Assembly (NCBI GenBank): GCA_036402115.1
Contig: DASWTM010000144.1
Span: 18,488 to 82,487, forward strand
Direction of reading: 5' to 3'
From: Chryseosolibacter sp036402115
Lineage (GTDB): Bacteria; Bacteroidota; Bacteroidia; Cytophagales; Cyclobacteriaceae
Length of the DNA: 64,000 nt
Shown here in pieces: positions 51,199-60,330 of the stretch; within the stretch, counting starts at the first letter, position 1; every line of letters begins with the position of its first letter. Under the pieces are notes generated by a model. It ran no database searches, was not told the DNA's origin, and was given only the letters and a program-made list of their open reading frames with translations. Position numbers and translations under genes: made by a program.

Positions 51199-52230
51199 AT
51201 GAAAGCTACGTCTCTTCTGCTGTTTCCGTTTGCCGTTCTCTTCGATGCTGTGACCAGCGTTCGGAACAGATTGTACGACCTGGCATTGAAGCCTTCCGCA
51301 TCGTTTGATGTGCCGGTGATTTCTGTGGGGAATCTTTCCGTTGGCGGAACTGGTAAAACGCCAATGGTCGAGCATTTGATCAGGCTGTTGGGCGATACAC
51401 ATCGCGTAGCAACGTTGAGCCGGGGTTACAAACGCAAGACAAAAGGTTTTCGAATTGCAGAAGATAATGACACAGCGGAGACGGTTGGTGACGAACCGTT
51501 TCAGTTTTATTCCAAGTTTAAAGGACGCGTAACTGTCACCGTGGGTGAAGAACGCGCACTCGCCATCACAAACATCCTCCAGGAGTTTCCGGAAACCAAC
51601 GTCATTCTTTTGGATGATGCCTTCCAGCACCGGAGAGTTAAGCCAAGCTTTCAGATATTACTTACGGTATATGACAACCTGTTTTTCAACGACTGGCTGC
51701 TCCCTGCAGGACGTCTGCGTGAATCTAAAACAGGAGCAAAACGGGCCGATGCAATCGTGGTTACGAAATGCCCTGAAAATCTGCAGGACGATGAGATGAT
51801 TGCAATCCAGAAATCGATTCTCCAATACAGTTCAAGACCTGTTTTTTTTACAACCATCCGCTATGGTGCACCTGTTCCGTTCGGATCAGTATCTGGGATT
51901 CTCGACAGAAACGTTGTGTTGGTTACCGGCCTGGCCAACGCTGATCATTTACGCAATTACGTATCAAACAACTATACGCTGCGCCACCATTTTCAGTTTG
52001 AAGATCATCATCGCTACACGCCAGCCGAGGTGAAAGACATCGTGCGGGTAGCCAGCGAAAATAAAGCGCAGATTGTAACGTCAGAGAAGGACGCTGCCAA
52101 GCTACGTTCAATTGAATTCCAACCGGAGCTAAATGAGGTTTTGTGGTTTTATCTTCCAATTGAGATTGGTTTTGTGAAAAGTGGAAGGGATTTTGATGAG
52201 ATGGTCTTAAATGCAGTAACCAATGCCTGA
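51199..52230 (+). CDS. lpxK: Lipid A tetraacyldisaccharide 4'-kinase (LpxK)
   Basis: A 343-residue membrane-associated kinase that phosphorylates the 4' position of the lipid A disaccharide precursor. The Walker A is SVGGTGKTPMVEHLIRLL, preceded by the N-terminal amphipathic membrane stretch. ATLSRGYKRKTKGFRIAE and VILLDDAFQHRRVKPSFQIL (with the DD-x-FQHR motif) are diagnostic. The C-terminal part has FEDHHRYTPAEVKDIV and IVTSEKDAAKL. It shows that the organism makes lipid A. It overlaps the porin gene by eight bases. Confidence 0.97.
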   Translation: MKATSLLLFPFAVLFDAVTSVRNRLYDLALKPSASFDVPVISVGNLSVGGTGKTPMVEHLIRLLGDTHRVATLSRGYKRKTKGFRIAEDNDTAETVGDEPFQFYSKFKGRVTVTVGEERALAITNILQEFPETNVILLDDAFQHRRVKPSFQILLTVYDNLFFNDWLLPAGRLRESKTGAKRADAIVVTKCPENLQDDEMIAIQKSILQYSSRPVFFTTIRYGAPVPFGSVSGILDRNVVLVTGLANADHLRNYVSNNYTLRHHFQFEDHHRYTPAEVKDIVRVASENKAQIVTSEKDAAKLRSIEFQPELNEVLWFYLPIEIGFVKSGRDFDEMVLNAVTNA

Positions 52231-54229
52231 ACCACGATCTGTTGTCATGAGTTTCACGTTGCTTTCGAGAATCTTATTGTTCGTGGCGGTTTTGACCTCG
52301 GGTTCATTGTTTGCCCAGGACGATCAATCGCCAGGTCCGCGAAGGGGTTCAGCCATTGTGGATGACACCACAAAGCAGATCTATGGACCCAATACTTCCA
52401 AGTATTTTTTCGAAGAGGATGTGTTTTTCAATCGCGAGGTAACGAAGTCGATTGACACGCTGATCCGAAACTTTCATCGGTATAATTATGTCCAACGGTT
52501 CGGCTACCGGTACCAGGATCTGGGGAATGTCGGAACAGCAATTAGGCCATTGTACTATGAAACCCCGGATGTAATTGGAAAACGTTCGGGTATGCACGTG
52601 TACGACTTGTACACGGAGACGGAGCCCGTGAAGTATTACGACACGAAGTCTCCTTATACGAACATGAAAGTTGTGTTGGGAGGTCTGGGCCGCTCCATCA
52701 CAAAAGCAACGTATAGCAGAAACATTACACCGCAATGGAACTTTGGAATTAATTACCGTGCATTATTGATTGATAAAAACCTTCAACGGAGCGGGAGAGC
52801 AGACAGGCTTGTTCGTGGAACCTATTACGATCTGTATACAACCTATCAGTCGAAGGACAGCACGTACCGGATCTTCGGCAATGTGCGCAGAAATTTTCAT
52901 CGGGTGGAGGAGTTTGGTGGCGTGCGCGATTTGCGTCCGGTAGTCCCGGGCGAAACTCCGACACCGTTGCCGATTTCAGACTATTATCTGGAAACAGCTC
53001 AACCGTGGCTTACGAGGGCGGAGAGCAACGATTTGCGAAGTAATTATCATGTGTTCCATCAGTACTCGATTGCAAAACCACTTCAGGTGTATCACGTGTT
53101 CGACCGTTATCGGCAGCGAAATAAATTTATCGATATTCCGGACGAAAGCACCAAACCATTCTTTGGCGATTTCATCGAGATTGAGCGAGACACCACTACA
53201 AACGACACCAAGTTCAAGGCTGTTCGTAATGAGGTTGGGTTAAAAGGAAATGTTGGAAAACTTTTCCTCAATGGCTATTATGCTATTCGGCATTATTCCA
53301 TGTCGTACATCAGCATGCGTGCCGATACGGGCACACACATGACCTTTGATTCGCTTCGGTTTGCACATATCGGAAACGAGCATTATGTCGGAGGGAAAAT
53401 AGCATTCAATCTTGATTCAATTGGTGAAGTGCGCGGAGGTGCAGAGATCATGCAGGATCCGGATATATCCTACGAAGGGAAAAAGTATTATCGGATCTAC
53501 GGCCAGATTAATAGCAAGTGGTTTGACGCAAGCGTTACCCAGATGCAATATGCGCCCGGGTTTATGGAACAGGCTTACCGAGGCACATACAACAAATGGA
53601 ATAACTTCTTTTCAAATACGACAAGTACGCAGTTCAATGGACATTTGCATTATCGGTCAAAAGTGTTAACGGTCTCTCCCGGAGTGACCTTTACGCGCTT
53701 GTCGAATTATGTTTTCTATAAAAAGGTTTCCGATAGTGGCCAGCGCGTCATGCCGGTTCAATCTACGGGTCAACAAGTGATCCTTTCTCCCGAACTTAGT
53801 TTCGCGGTCACATTCTTCAAACACATTACCCTCAGTGGTCAGGGCATCTACACGGAGCTGGCAGAGAATGCTGATAATGCGTTGTCTATTCCGAAAATCC
53901 ACGTGAACACGCAGCTCGCGTATTCGAACATTTTCTTCAATGGCAATTTTGATATCCACACGGGCGTAGACGTACACTGGCGTTCAGCGTACAATGCAAT
54001 GGGCTACGATGTTCCACTGCGACAGTTCTATATTCAAAATGATTTTCAGGTTCACGCTCATCCCATCGTTGATCTTTTCCTCAATGCTAAGATTAAACGA
54101 GGACGGGTCTTTTTAAAATATCATAATCTCATGCAGGCCTTCACCAAACAAGGATATATGCCCACTCCGGGTTATCCGGGACAACCCAATTCATTCGAGT
54201 TTGGATTTGACTGGTCGTTCTACGATTAA
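52223..54229 (+). CDS. Putative outer-membrane porin
   Basis: A 668-residue beta-barrel protein of the Bacteroidota putative-porin family. A signal peptide (LLFVAVLTSGSLFAQ) is followed by many aromatic-ended alternating strands, such as QVYHVFDRYRQRNKF, GNVRRNFHRVEEFGG and YRIYGQINSKWFDASV. The C-terminal strand ends NSFEFGFDWSFYD with a terminal aromatic-x-Asp close. The ATG at 52223 overlaps LpxK; a second ATG at 52247 just ahead of the signal peptide is an equally good choice. It is probably co-transcribed with lpxK. Confidence 0.82.
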   Translation: MPEPRSVVMSFTLLSRILLFVAVLTSGSLFAQDDQSPGPRRGSAIVDDTTKQIYGPNTSKYFFEEDVFFNREVTKSIDTLIRNFHRYNYVQRFGYRYQDLGNVGTAIRPLYYETPDVIGKRSGMHVYDLYTETEPVKYYDTKSPYTNMKVVLGGLGRSITKATYSRNITPQWNFGINYRALLIDKNLQRSGRADRLVRGTYYDLYTTYQSKDSTYRIFGNVRRNFHRVEEFGGVRDLRPVVPGETPTPLPISDYYLETAQPWLTRAESNDLRSNYHVFHQYSIAKPLQVYHVFDRYRQRNKFIDIPDESTKPFFGDFIEIERDTTTNDTKFKAVRNEVGLKGNVGKLFLNGYYAIRHYSMSYISMRADTGTHMTFDSLRFAHIGNEHYVGGKIAFNLDSIGEVRGGAEIMQDPDISYEGKKYYRIYGQINSKWFDASVTQMQYAPGFMEQAYRGTYNKWNNFFSNTTSTQFNGHLHYRSKVLTVSPGVTFTRLSNYVFYKKVSDSGQRVMPVQSTGQQVILSPELSFAVTFFKHITLSGQGIYTELAENADNALSIPKIHVNTQLAYSNIFFNGNFDIHTGVDVHWRSAYNAMGYDVPLRQFYIQNDFQVHAHPIVDLFLNAKIKRGRVFLKYHNLMQAFTKQGYMPTPGYPGQPNSFEFGFDWSFYD

Positions 54230-54240
54230 TTGCAGTTAGT

Positions 54241-54843
54241 ATGGAAGCCAAAGACAAATTTACATTAGGTCTTGAACTCCCGACTGATCCACGTTGGGTC
54301 GATATTGCAGAAAAAAATATCGCTGACATTCTTGTTGATCATGCCTATTGTGAACAAAAAGCGGCCTCGTCCTGTATCTCCCTAATTACGCTTTACCCGG
54401 AGAAGCAAGAACTGGTTGATATGCTCACACCGGTTGTGGCGGAAGAGTGGAGTCACTTTGAACGCGTGATCGAAGAATTGCGGAAGCGTAATATCCCGTT
54501 AGGTCGTCAACGCAAGGATGAATACGTAGACAAACTTCAAAAAGTAATCCGCAAAGGAGGCTCTCGTGATCAGCAATTACTGGAGAAACTGTTGATGAAC
54601 GCATTGATTGAAGCACGAAGCTGTGAGCGATTCAAGATGCTCTGGAAAAATATTCCTGACCAGGAGTTGTCGAAGTTCTACTACGAATTGATGGTGTCTG
54701 AGGCAGGCCACTACAAAAACTTCTTGCAGCTCGCGAAGCTTTACATCCCTGAGAAAGAAGTTAATGATCGCTGGCGCGAGTTACTTGCGCAGGAAGCTGA
54801 AATCATGAAGTCCCTTGAAGTCCGCCCGGACCGTTTTCATTAA
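54241..54843 (+). CDS. miaE: tRNA-(ms2io6A)-hydroxylase (MiaE)
   Basis: A 200-residue ferritin-like diiron enzyme that hydroxylates the isopentenyl group of 2-methylthio-N6-isopentenyl-adenosine at tRNA position 37. Diiron ligands appear as the E of ADILVDHAYCEQKAASSC, the E and H of VVAEEWSHFERVIEEL, the E in ALIEARSCERF, and E/H in VSEAGHYKNFLQLA. Length and ligand order match the family. It follows the porin by 11 bp and meets the next gene tail to tail with 3 bp between. Confidence 0.95.
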   Translation: MEAKDKFTLGLELPTDPRWVDIAEKNIADILVDHAYCEQKAASSCISLITLYPEKQELVDMLTPVVAEEWSHFERVIEELRKRNIPLGRQRKDEYVDKLQKVIRKGGSRDQQLLEKLLMNALIEARSCERFKMLWKNIPDQELSKFYYELMVSEAGHYKNFLQLAKLYIPEKEVNDRWRELLAQEAEIMKSLEVRPDRFH

Positions 54844-54846
54844 TGT

Positions 54847-56103
54847 CTACGTCTTCTGCTTTTTCTTTTTTGCTGCAGGGAAGAGGATGTTGTTCAGGAT
54901 GAGGCGATACCCGGGTGAGTTCGGATGTTGATTCAGATCAGTAGGCTCTTCGTTAACCTGGTGTTGATAATCTTCCGGATCATGACCACCGTAGAATGTC
55001 CAGAAGCCTTTGCCCATCACACCATGAATGTACTTCGCTTCTTTGATTTCCTTGTTCTCACCCATCAGCACAACATCGGGTTTAATCAATTGCTTCTTAA
55101 AACCGGTTGTCTGTCCGAAGAAGCCTGAGATAACACGCGTGTGATTTTGCGTCAGCATGGTAGGGATCGGATCCCACTTGGCTGAGAATTCAAAAATGCT
55201 GAAGTAGTCATTATCCTGACGCATGCCGCGTTCTTGCGGATTGTTATCGATGTCTGAAAATTCGTACTGGTAAGGATCACGTACCAGCCGGAAGTCAGTG
55301 AAGGCAAGTGTATTTTCGAAGTTGAGTTTCTCCTGTGCCTGCGGATCGGCTGGATCACCATCGTACATTTTTTCGCAGATATCGACTCCATCCGCGGCAA
55401 GCGCAATGTCATAACTGTCGGTTGCCGAGCACATCGCAAACAAAAAGCCGCCACCCGTCACGAACTCTTTTATTTTTTTGGAAACTGCAAGCTTGAGTTG
55501 AGATACTTTGTGAAATCCGTGCTTTCGCGCCATGTCTTCGGATTCTTTTACTTGCTCAACATACCAAGGCATGTTGCTGAACTGGCTGTAGAATTTTCCG
55601 TACTGCCCTGTAAAATCTTCATGGTGCAAATGGAGCCAGTCATACTTAGGAAGCGATCCGCTCATTACCTCATCATCGAAAATGATGTCATACGGAATTT
55701 CTGCATAGGTAAGAACCAACGTTACTGCATCGTCCCACGGTTGTTTTGATTTCGGTGAATAAACTGCAATGCGTGGATATTTCTCCAGCTTCATCACATC
55801 GTAGTTCACTGCCGGACTTGCAATCTCAGTGAGGATCTGGTTTGCCTGTGCATCCGAGATGACTTCGAAGCTCACCCCCCTCACCACAAGTTCATTTTGG
55901 ATCGCGGGATGGTGCTTAACCATAAAACTTCCTCCGCGGTAATTCAGCAACCAGTCAACTTCCAGCTCGTTTTTCAGCACCCAGTAGGCAATTCCATATG
56001 CCTTCAGATGGTTGGCTTGCTTTCCGTCCATCGGTATAAGAATTGAATTCGCAGTCGCAACTTTCGCCACCAGGAGCAGAACCAACAAAACTGAAAACCT
56101 CAT
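54847..56103 (-). CDS. Secreted GATase-like protein (often named asparagine synthetase B)
   Basis: A 418-residue exported protein (signal peptide MRFSVLLVLLLVAKVATAN). A class-I glutamine-amidotransferase-like fold is visible: YPRIAVYSPKSKQPWDDAV, a GGGFLFAMCSATDS nucleophile-like elbow with Cys, and GFWTFYGGHDPEDY near the end. Databases commonly call close relatives asparagine synthetase B, but no ATP-pyrophosphatase synthetase domain is present and the protein leaves the cytoplasm, so that name is misleading. Its true function is unknown. Tail LFPAAKKKKQKT is basic. It faces miaE tail to tail. Confidence 0.75.
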   Translation of the reverse strand: MRFSVLLVLLLVAKVATANSILIPMDGKQANHLKAYGIAYWVLKNELEVDWLLNYRGGSFMVKHHPAIQNELVVRGVSFEVISDAQANQILTEIASPAVNYDVMKLEKYPRIAVYSPKSKQPWDDAVTLVLTYAEIPYDIIFDDEVMSGSLPKYDWLHLHHEDFTGQYGKFYSQFSNMPWYVEQVKESEDMARKHGFHKVSQLKLAVSKKIKEFVTGGGFLFAMCSATDSYDIALAADGVDICEKMYDGDPADPQAQEKLNFENTLAFTDFRLVRDPYQYEFSDIDNNPQERGMRQDNDYFSIFEFSAKWDPIPTMLTQNHTRVISGFFGQTTGFKKQLIKPDVVLMGENKEIKEAKYIHGVMGKGFWTFYGGHDPEDYQHQVNEEPTDLNQHPNSPGYRLILNNILFPAAKKKKQKT

Positions 56104-56258
56104 CGTTAAAGCTACTTTATGTACTAAATTTACTTATTCAAGGCCGGAATTCCTGTCAAATCGGGTAAATATAGGTTTTTGATAAAAAATCACGCCCCCG
56201 ATGTAACATTCAGGCATGGTTTATCAACGTATTACCATATAACGATCGTTTCAATCCT

Positions 56259-57494
56259 ATGGATTTAATTGAGAATATTCGCGAGGGGCTGCGTTCCATC
56301 AAAGCCAACCTGTTAAGATCGGTCCTGACTGCGCTCATTGTAGCCATTGGCATTACCGCCCTCGTAGGAATGCTTACTACCATCTCAGGTATTGAACAAT
56401 CGGTAACTGAAAGCCTTTCTTCCCTTGGCGTAAATACATTTGACGTGCGAAGCAGAACGAATCGCGGTTCGAGTACGCAAGGCGTGCAGGAAAAAACGTA
56501 TCCGCAGATCACGATGAATCAGGCCTTCCGGTTTATTGATCAATATGAAGTTCAGTCAACCATCAGCTTGTCTACATACCTTTCCTGGCTTGCTGAGGTT
56601 AAACATAAATCAGAGAAGACTAACCCAAACATCGGTATTGTTGGCTCCAACGAAGAGTACTTTGCTCTTCATGGTCTTGAGATGTATCAAGGTCGTGGAT
56701 TCTCGCCACTGGAAGTTCAATACGGAACGCAGGTGGCGGTGATTGGATATAAGGTATATGAAAAGCTTTTCCCAAAGAAAGGAAATGCGCTAGGGGAAGA
56801 AGTAAGCTCGATGGGAACCCAGTTCAAAGTGATTGGCGTAATGAAAGAAAAAGGCGACATCGCGGAAGAAAACTTTGACAACATGGTTGTGATCCCCATT
56901 ATCAAAGCGAATCAGATGGCCAAAGGTAGGGGCTTGTGGTATGATATGACCGTGGGCATCGCAGATCCTACACGCATGGATTATGCAATGGGTGAGGCCA
57001 CAGGTTTGATGAGACGCATTCGTGGCGATCAGGTTGGCCGCGAAAATTCCTTTGAGATTGAAAAAAGCGAAACGCTTGCCCAGGAATTGGAAAGCATTAC
57101 CGGTGGGTTGCGTATCGCAGGCTTCGGCATTGGATTTATTACCTTATTGGGCGCTTCCATCGCGTTGATGAACATCATGCTGGTGTCGGTGACCGAAAGA
57201 ACGCGGGAGGTGGGAGTGAGAAAAGCACTGGGCGCTACGCCTCTTCGAATTCGCCAGCAGTTTGTCGTAGAAGCAATCGTAGTATGTCTTCTAGGAGGAG
57301 TCACAGGTGTGATCCTCGGCATCCTCATTGGGAATCTCCTGGCAAGTCTCATGAGCATCGATGGCTTCGTCATTCCATGGTTCGAAATGATGCTGGGTAT
57401 GGTCGTGTGCGTTGTCGTAGGCCTCATCTCAGGCTACTATCCGGCCAGCAAAGCAGCGCGACTTGACCCAATCGAATCCCTGCGCTTCGAATAA
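56259..57494 (+). CDS. MacB/FtsX-family ABC transporter permease
   Basis: A 411-residue permease of the MacB type. The first helix is NLLRSVLTALIVAIGITALVGML, then a large periplasmic MacB core domain (about 50-270). The FtsX domain has three helices: LRIAGFGIGFITLLGASIALMNIMLVSV, the conserved TERTREVGVRKALGATPLRIRQQF, VVEAIVVCLLGGVTGVILG and MMLGMVVCVVVGLISGYYPASKAARLDPIESLR. No ATP-binding partner is adjacent; the nearest ATPase is at 59621. It likely moves peptides, lipids or lipoproteins. Confidence 0.92.
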   Translation: MDLIENIREGLRSIKANLLRSVLTALIVAIGITALVGMLTTISGIEQSVTESLSSLGVNTFDVRSRTNRGSSTQGVQEKTYPQITMNQAFRFIDQYEVQSTISLSTYLSWLAEVKHKSEKTNPNIGIVGSNEEYFALHGLEMYQGRGFSPLEVQYGTQVAVIGYKVYEKLFPKKGNALGEEVSSMGTQFKVIGVMKEKGDIAEENFDNMVVIPIIKANQMAKGRGLWYDMTVGIADPTRMDYAMGEATGLMRRIRGDQVGRENSFEIEKSETLAQELESITGGLRIAGFGIGFITLLGASIALMNIMLVSVTERTREVGVRKALGATPLRIRQQFVVEAIVVCLLGGVTGVILGILIGNLLASLMSIDGFVIPWFEMMLGMVVCVVVGLISGYYPASKAARLDPIESLRFE

Positions 57495-57592
57495 AGAATT
57501 TCCGTAGCGATCACTCAAAGGTTCTGATGCATCCTTCGTGTTCCTTCGACTCTTCCCGAAGGTCTCGCGCTTGGTGGGAGTGGCTAATGTTT

Positions 57593-58801
57593 TCAAGCAC
57601 TGGTTGCAACCGTTAACTTCCTCGCCACATACAGCGATACGAGACTAAAGAAAACGGCAATCACGCCAACATAATTGTAATTGACCAATGCCTTTGCATT
57701 TGGATCGAAAATCGATGGCTGCTCCGTGATAATTAGTCCGGCAATAAACGCGGCAATACCAGAACTCAGCTGCTGAACCGATGAACGGATACTCATATAG
57801 CTTCCGCGGAATTCAGGTTTAATAATCGCAGTCTCCATCGTGGTCGATGGTACCATACGTCCGTTGCTGAAGATGAAAAATATCGCAGCAATCACCAGCG
57901 CAGCCCATATCGGAACCGGAACAAGATTGGTGATGACAATGATCGGGATGATGACAAGTGAACCGAAAATGGTGAATATCTTAAGACGTCCATGTTTATC
58001 AGCCATCTTACCAACCCAGGGTGAAAACAATAACGTACACACTCCTCCAACCAGATAGATATACGCAAGCTGCGATTCGCTAAACCCAACGTTTCCCACC
58101 ATGTAGGGGGCGACAAAGGGAATGATCGTGAAGTGGCCAAGCATAAGAATGGCGCTGAACGCAAGCCCGATCCTGGAATTACGTTTTCCAAAAATTTCAC
58201 GTAACACCTGAATAGGGCTCAAGTGTCCATTGGCGTTAAGGTGCTTCGTCATGCTCGGAACAAAGAGTACAATCAATACGGCAATCACTACCGCGAGCCC
58301 GCCAAGCAGAAGGAACGGAGCATGCCACGAAGACTTGCTCGCGATGAATAAACCAAATGGAACGCCTAATACGGAAGCAACGCCAAACGAAGCCATTACC
58401 ATTCCAATACCCTGGGCCCTGCGCTCGAGTGGAACCGCATCACTGACGATCGCCAGAATAATGGCTCCCAGAACACCACCAAACGCTCCTGCCAGTGATC
58501 GTGTTACGAGCAGTATCGCATACGTTGGAGCAAAGGCGCAGGCAAGTGTGCCCACCGCGAAGCCGATGTATACAAACAGCAATGCATTCTTACGGTCGTA
58601 GCGGTCGATCAGAAACGCTGCAGCGAATCCGGAAACCCCTGCGGTAATCGTATACGAGGCAACAAGCAAGGAAAACTGCTGTGGAGAAATATCGAAGATT
58701 CGCATGAGCTGCGGCCCTAACGGCATCATGATCATAAAGTCCATGATGTGTGTGAACATACCGGCAGCAAGAATGAGAAGGAGTAGTTTTTCGTTTTTCA
58801 T
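57593..58801 (-). CDS. Major facilitator superfamily transporter (DHA1-like)
   Basis: A 402-residue protein with twelve predicted helices. It has the MFS motif A-like loop FLIDRYDRKNALL between helices 2 and 3, LACAFAPTYAILLVTRSLAGAFGG (motif with conserved Arg), and the second-half loop KMADKHGRLKIF. This is the drug/sugar efflux (arabinose-efflux-permease-like) type. The substrate is unknown. It is convergent with the permease gene, separated by about 100 bp that contain a small CCTTCG/CGAAGG hairpin. Confidence 0.9.
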   Translation of the reverse strand: MKNEKLLLLILAAGMFTHIMDFMIMMPLGPQLMRIFDISPQQFSLLVASYTITAGVSGFAAAFLIDRYDRKNALLFVYIGFAVGTLACAFAPTYAILLVTRSLAGAFGGVLGAIILAIVSDAVPLERRAQGIGMVMASFGVASVLGVPFGLFIASKSSWHAPFLLLGGLAVVIAVLIVLFVPSMTKHLNANGHLSPIQVLREIFGKRNSRIGLAFSAILMLGHFTIIPFVAPYMVGNVGFSESQLAYIYLVGGVCTLLFSPWVGKMADKHGRLKIFTIFGSLVIIPIIVITNLVPVPIWAALVIAAIFFIFSNGRMVPSTTMETAIIKPEFRGSYMSIRSSVQQLSSGIAAFIAGLIITEQPSIFDPNAKALVNYNYVGVIAVFFSLVSLYVARKLTVATSA

Positions 58802-58844
58802 GGGTTGTTGGTGAGTACACAGTCAAACGGTCCACTGATTAGCC

Positions 58845-58873
58845 GTGGACTGTGGACTATCGACTGTGGACAC
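58845..58873. repeat. Period-7 GTGGACT repeat
   Basis: Four degenerate heptamers, GTGGACT GTGGACT ATCGACT GTGGACA, run from 58845. GACTGTGGAC occurs at 58848-58857 and 58862-58871, and GTCCAC at 58830-58835 is its inverse, giving a small stem with 58845-58850. It is non-coding, between the MFS and arylesterase genes. Confidence 0.65.
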
Positions 58874-58925
58874 TCGTTAGACGATTAACCCACAATTTAA
58901 TTTTAATGTTAAGGAAGAAAATTCA

Positions 58926-59534
58926 CTAAATCAGCGGGGAGATCGCTTTCAATACATTTTCTGCAACGATTTTGTGGCCTTCCGGGTTCGGATGAATCCC
59001 ATCTGACAAATTAAGTTTTTCATTTCCCGCTACATCCTGCAGTAGAAACGGGATCAGCGTAGCATTGTTCTTCTTTGCCAATTCAGGAAAAATCTTTTGG
59101 AACTTGCTTGTGTAGTCGGCACCAAGGTTAGGCGGAACCATCATTCCCGCTATGACCACTTTGACTCTTGGATTTTTCGCTTTGACTTTGTCGATGATGA
59201 TCTGGAGATTCTTTGCCGTTTGATCTACGGGTAGCCCGCGCAGGCCATCATTTGCACCAAGTTCCAGGATGAAGATATCGACAGGTTGCTTCAATATCCA
59301 GTCAATGCGCGATACACCACCGGCAGATGTTTCACCGCTTAGTCCCGCATTCACGACTTTCGCCTGCTTCCCGTTTTTGTTCAATTTTTTTTCAACCAGC
59401 GCAGGAAATGCTTCTTCAGGAGAGAGGCCATAGCCGGCAGTAAGGCTATCGCCAAAGAACAATATTGTTTTAGGCGCTTCCGATCCCGAAAAGGCCAAGA
59501 CGAGGACAATAAACAAGAGCTTCTTAACGACCAT
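58926..59534 (-). CDS. tesA: TesA-like periplasmic lysophospholipase/arylesterase
   Basis: A 202-residue SGNH hydrolase with a short signal peptide (LLFIVLVLAFSGSEA). The four SGNH blocks are complete: block I FFGDSLTAGYG (Ser), block II NAGLSGETSAGG (Gly), block III LELGANDGLRG (Asn), and block V DGIHPNPEGH (Asp and His). It fits the multifunctional thioesterase I/protease I/lysophospholipase L1. It is divergent from an ABC ATPase-permease pair, the same arrangement as tesA with ybbA-ybbP in Escherichia coli, which supports the call. Confidence 0.93.
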   Translation of the reverse strand: MVVKKLLFIVLVLAFSGSEAPKTILFFGDSLTAGYGLSPEEAFPALVEKKLNKNGKQAKVVNAGLSGETSAGGVSRIDWILKQPVDIFILELGANDGLRGLPVDQTAKNLQIIIDKVKAKNPRVKVVIAGMMVPPNLGADYTSKFQKIFPELAKKNNATLIPFLLQDVAGNEKLNLSDGIHPNPEGHKIVAENVLKAISPLI

Positions 59535-59620
59535 GAAGTAAATTCAGTTTACATTTACTATTTACTGAAACAATTTTCGTGCAATAACGATTTAAATTCA
59601 AGTAGCCGAACCCAAGAAAA

Positions 59621-60319
59621 ATGTCACAAATCGTCCTCCAGGCTGAAAATCTAACGAAAATTTACCGTTCTGCCGACCGGGACCTGGTGGTCCTGAACGA
59701 AATATCGTTTGCAGTAGAACAAGGAAATTCCATATCGATCATTGGGCCTTCCGGAAGCGGTAAAACAACGCTGTTGGGTTTATGTGCCGGTCTTGACACA
59801 CCTTCTTCAGGAACAATTTCACTCATGGGTTTTAAGCTGAACAACATGAGCGAAGATGACCGCGCGTATATCCGCAATCAGTATGTGGGTTTTGTCTTTC
59901 AGAATTTCCAGTTGCTGTCGACATTAACGGCATTGGAGAACGTCATGGTTCCACTTGAACTCCGCGGTGAACGAAACGTGATGCCAAAAGCGAAGGAACT
60001 GCTCCACCGAGTTGGTCTTGCAGACCGGGTGCATCATTATCCTTCGCAATTGTCTGGTGGAGAGCAGCAGCGTGTAGCCATGGCGCGAGCTTTCATGACC
60101 GATCCAAAGATTCTCTTCGCAGATGAGCCTACCGGGAACTTGGACGAAGAGAATGCGACCCACATTACGGACTTGCTTTTCGGCCTGAACAAAGAGCAGG
60201 GCACAACACTTGTTCTCGTGACACACAACCTCGAACTGGCGCAACGCACACAGCGTATTCTCCGGATGAAAGGCGGCCACCTTGTCCAGGATATCTACAG
60301 TCCTTCTATCGCACGCTAA
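59621..60319 (+). CDS. ABC transporter ATP-binding protein (YbbA/LolD type)
   Basis: A 232-residue ABC ATPase with Walker A IGPSGSGKTTLLGLCAGLD, Q-loop FVFQNFQLL, signature LSGGEQQRVAMARAF, Walker B ILFADEPTGNLDEE and H-loop VLVTHNLELA. The family is MacB/LolD/YbbA. Its partner is the 855-residue permease starting 11 bp downstream. It is divergent from tesA. The likely role is export or handling of hydrophobic envelope molecules, but the substrate is unknown. Confidence 0.95.
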   Translation: MSQIVLQAENLTKIYRSADRDLVVLNEISFAVEQGNSISIIGPSGSGKTTLLGLCAGLDTPSSGTISLMGFKLNNMSEDDRAYIRNQYVGFVFQNFQLLSTLTALENVMVPLELRGERNVMPKAKELLHRVGLADRVHHYPSQLSGGEQQRVAMARAFMTDPKILFADEPTGNLDEENATHITDLLFGLNKEQGTTLVLVTHNLELAQRTQRILRMKGGHLVQDIYSPSIAR

Positions 60320-60330
60320 TCCGCTGACGT

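Noticed and set aside
57543..57562. CCTTCG / CGAAGG hairpin between the permease and MFS genes as a terminator
   Set aside because: The stem is only six pairs, with no T-tract on either strand. It is too weak to call.
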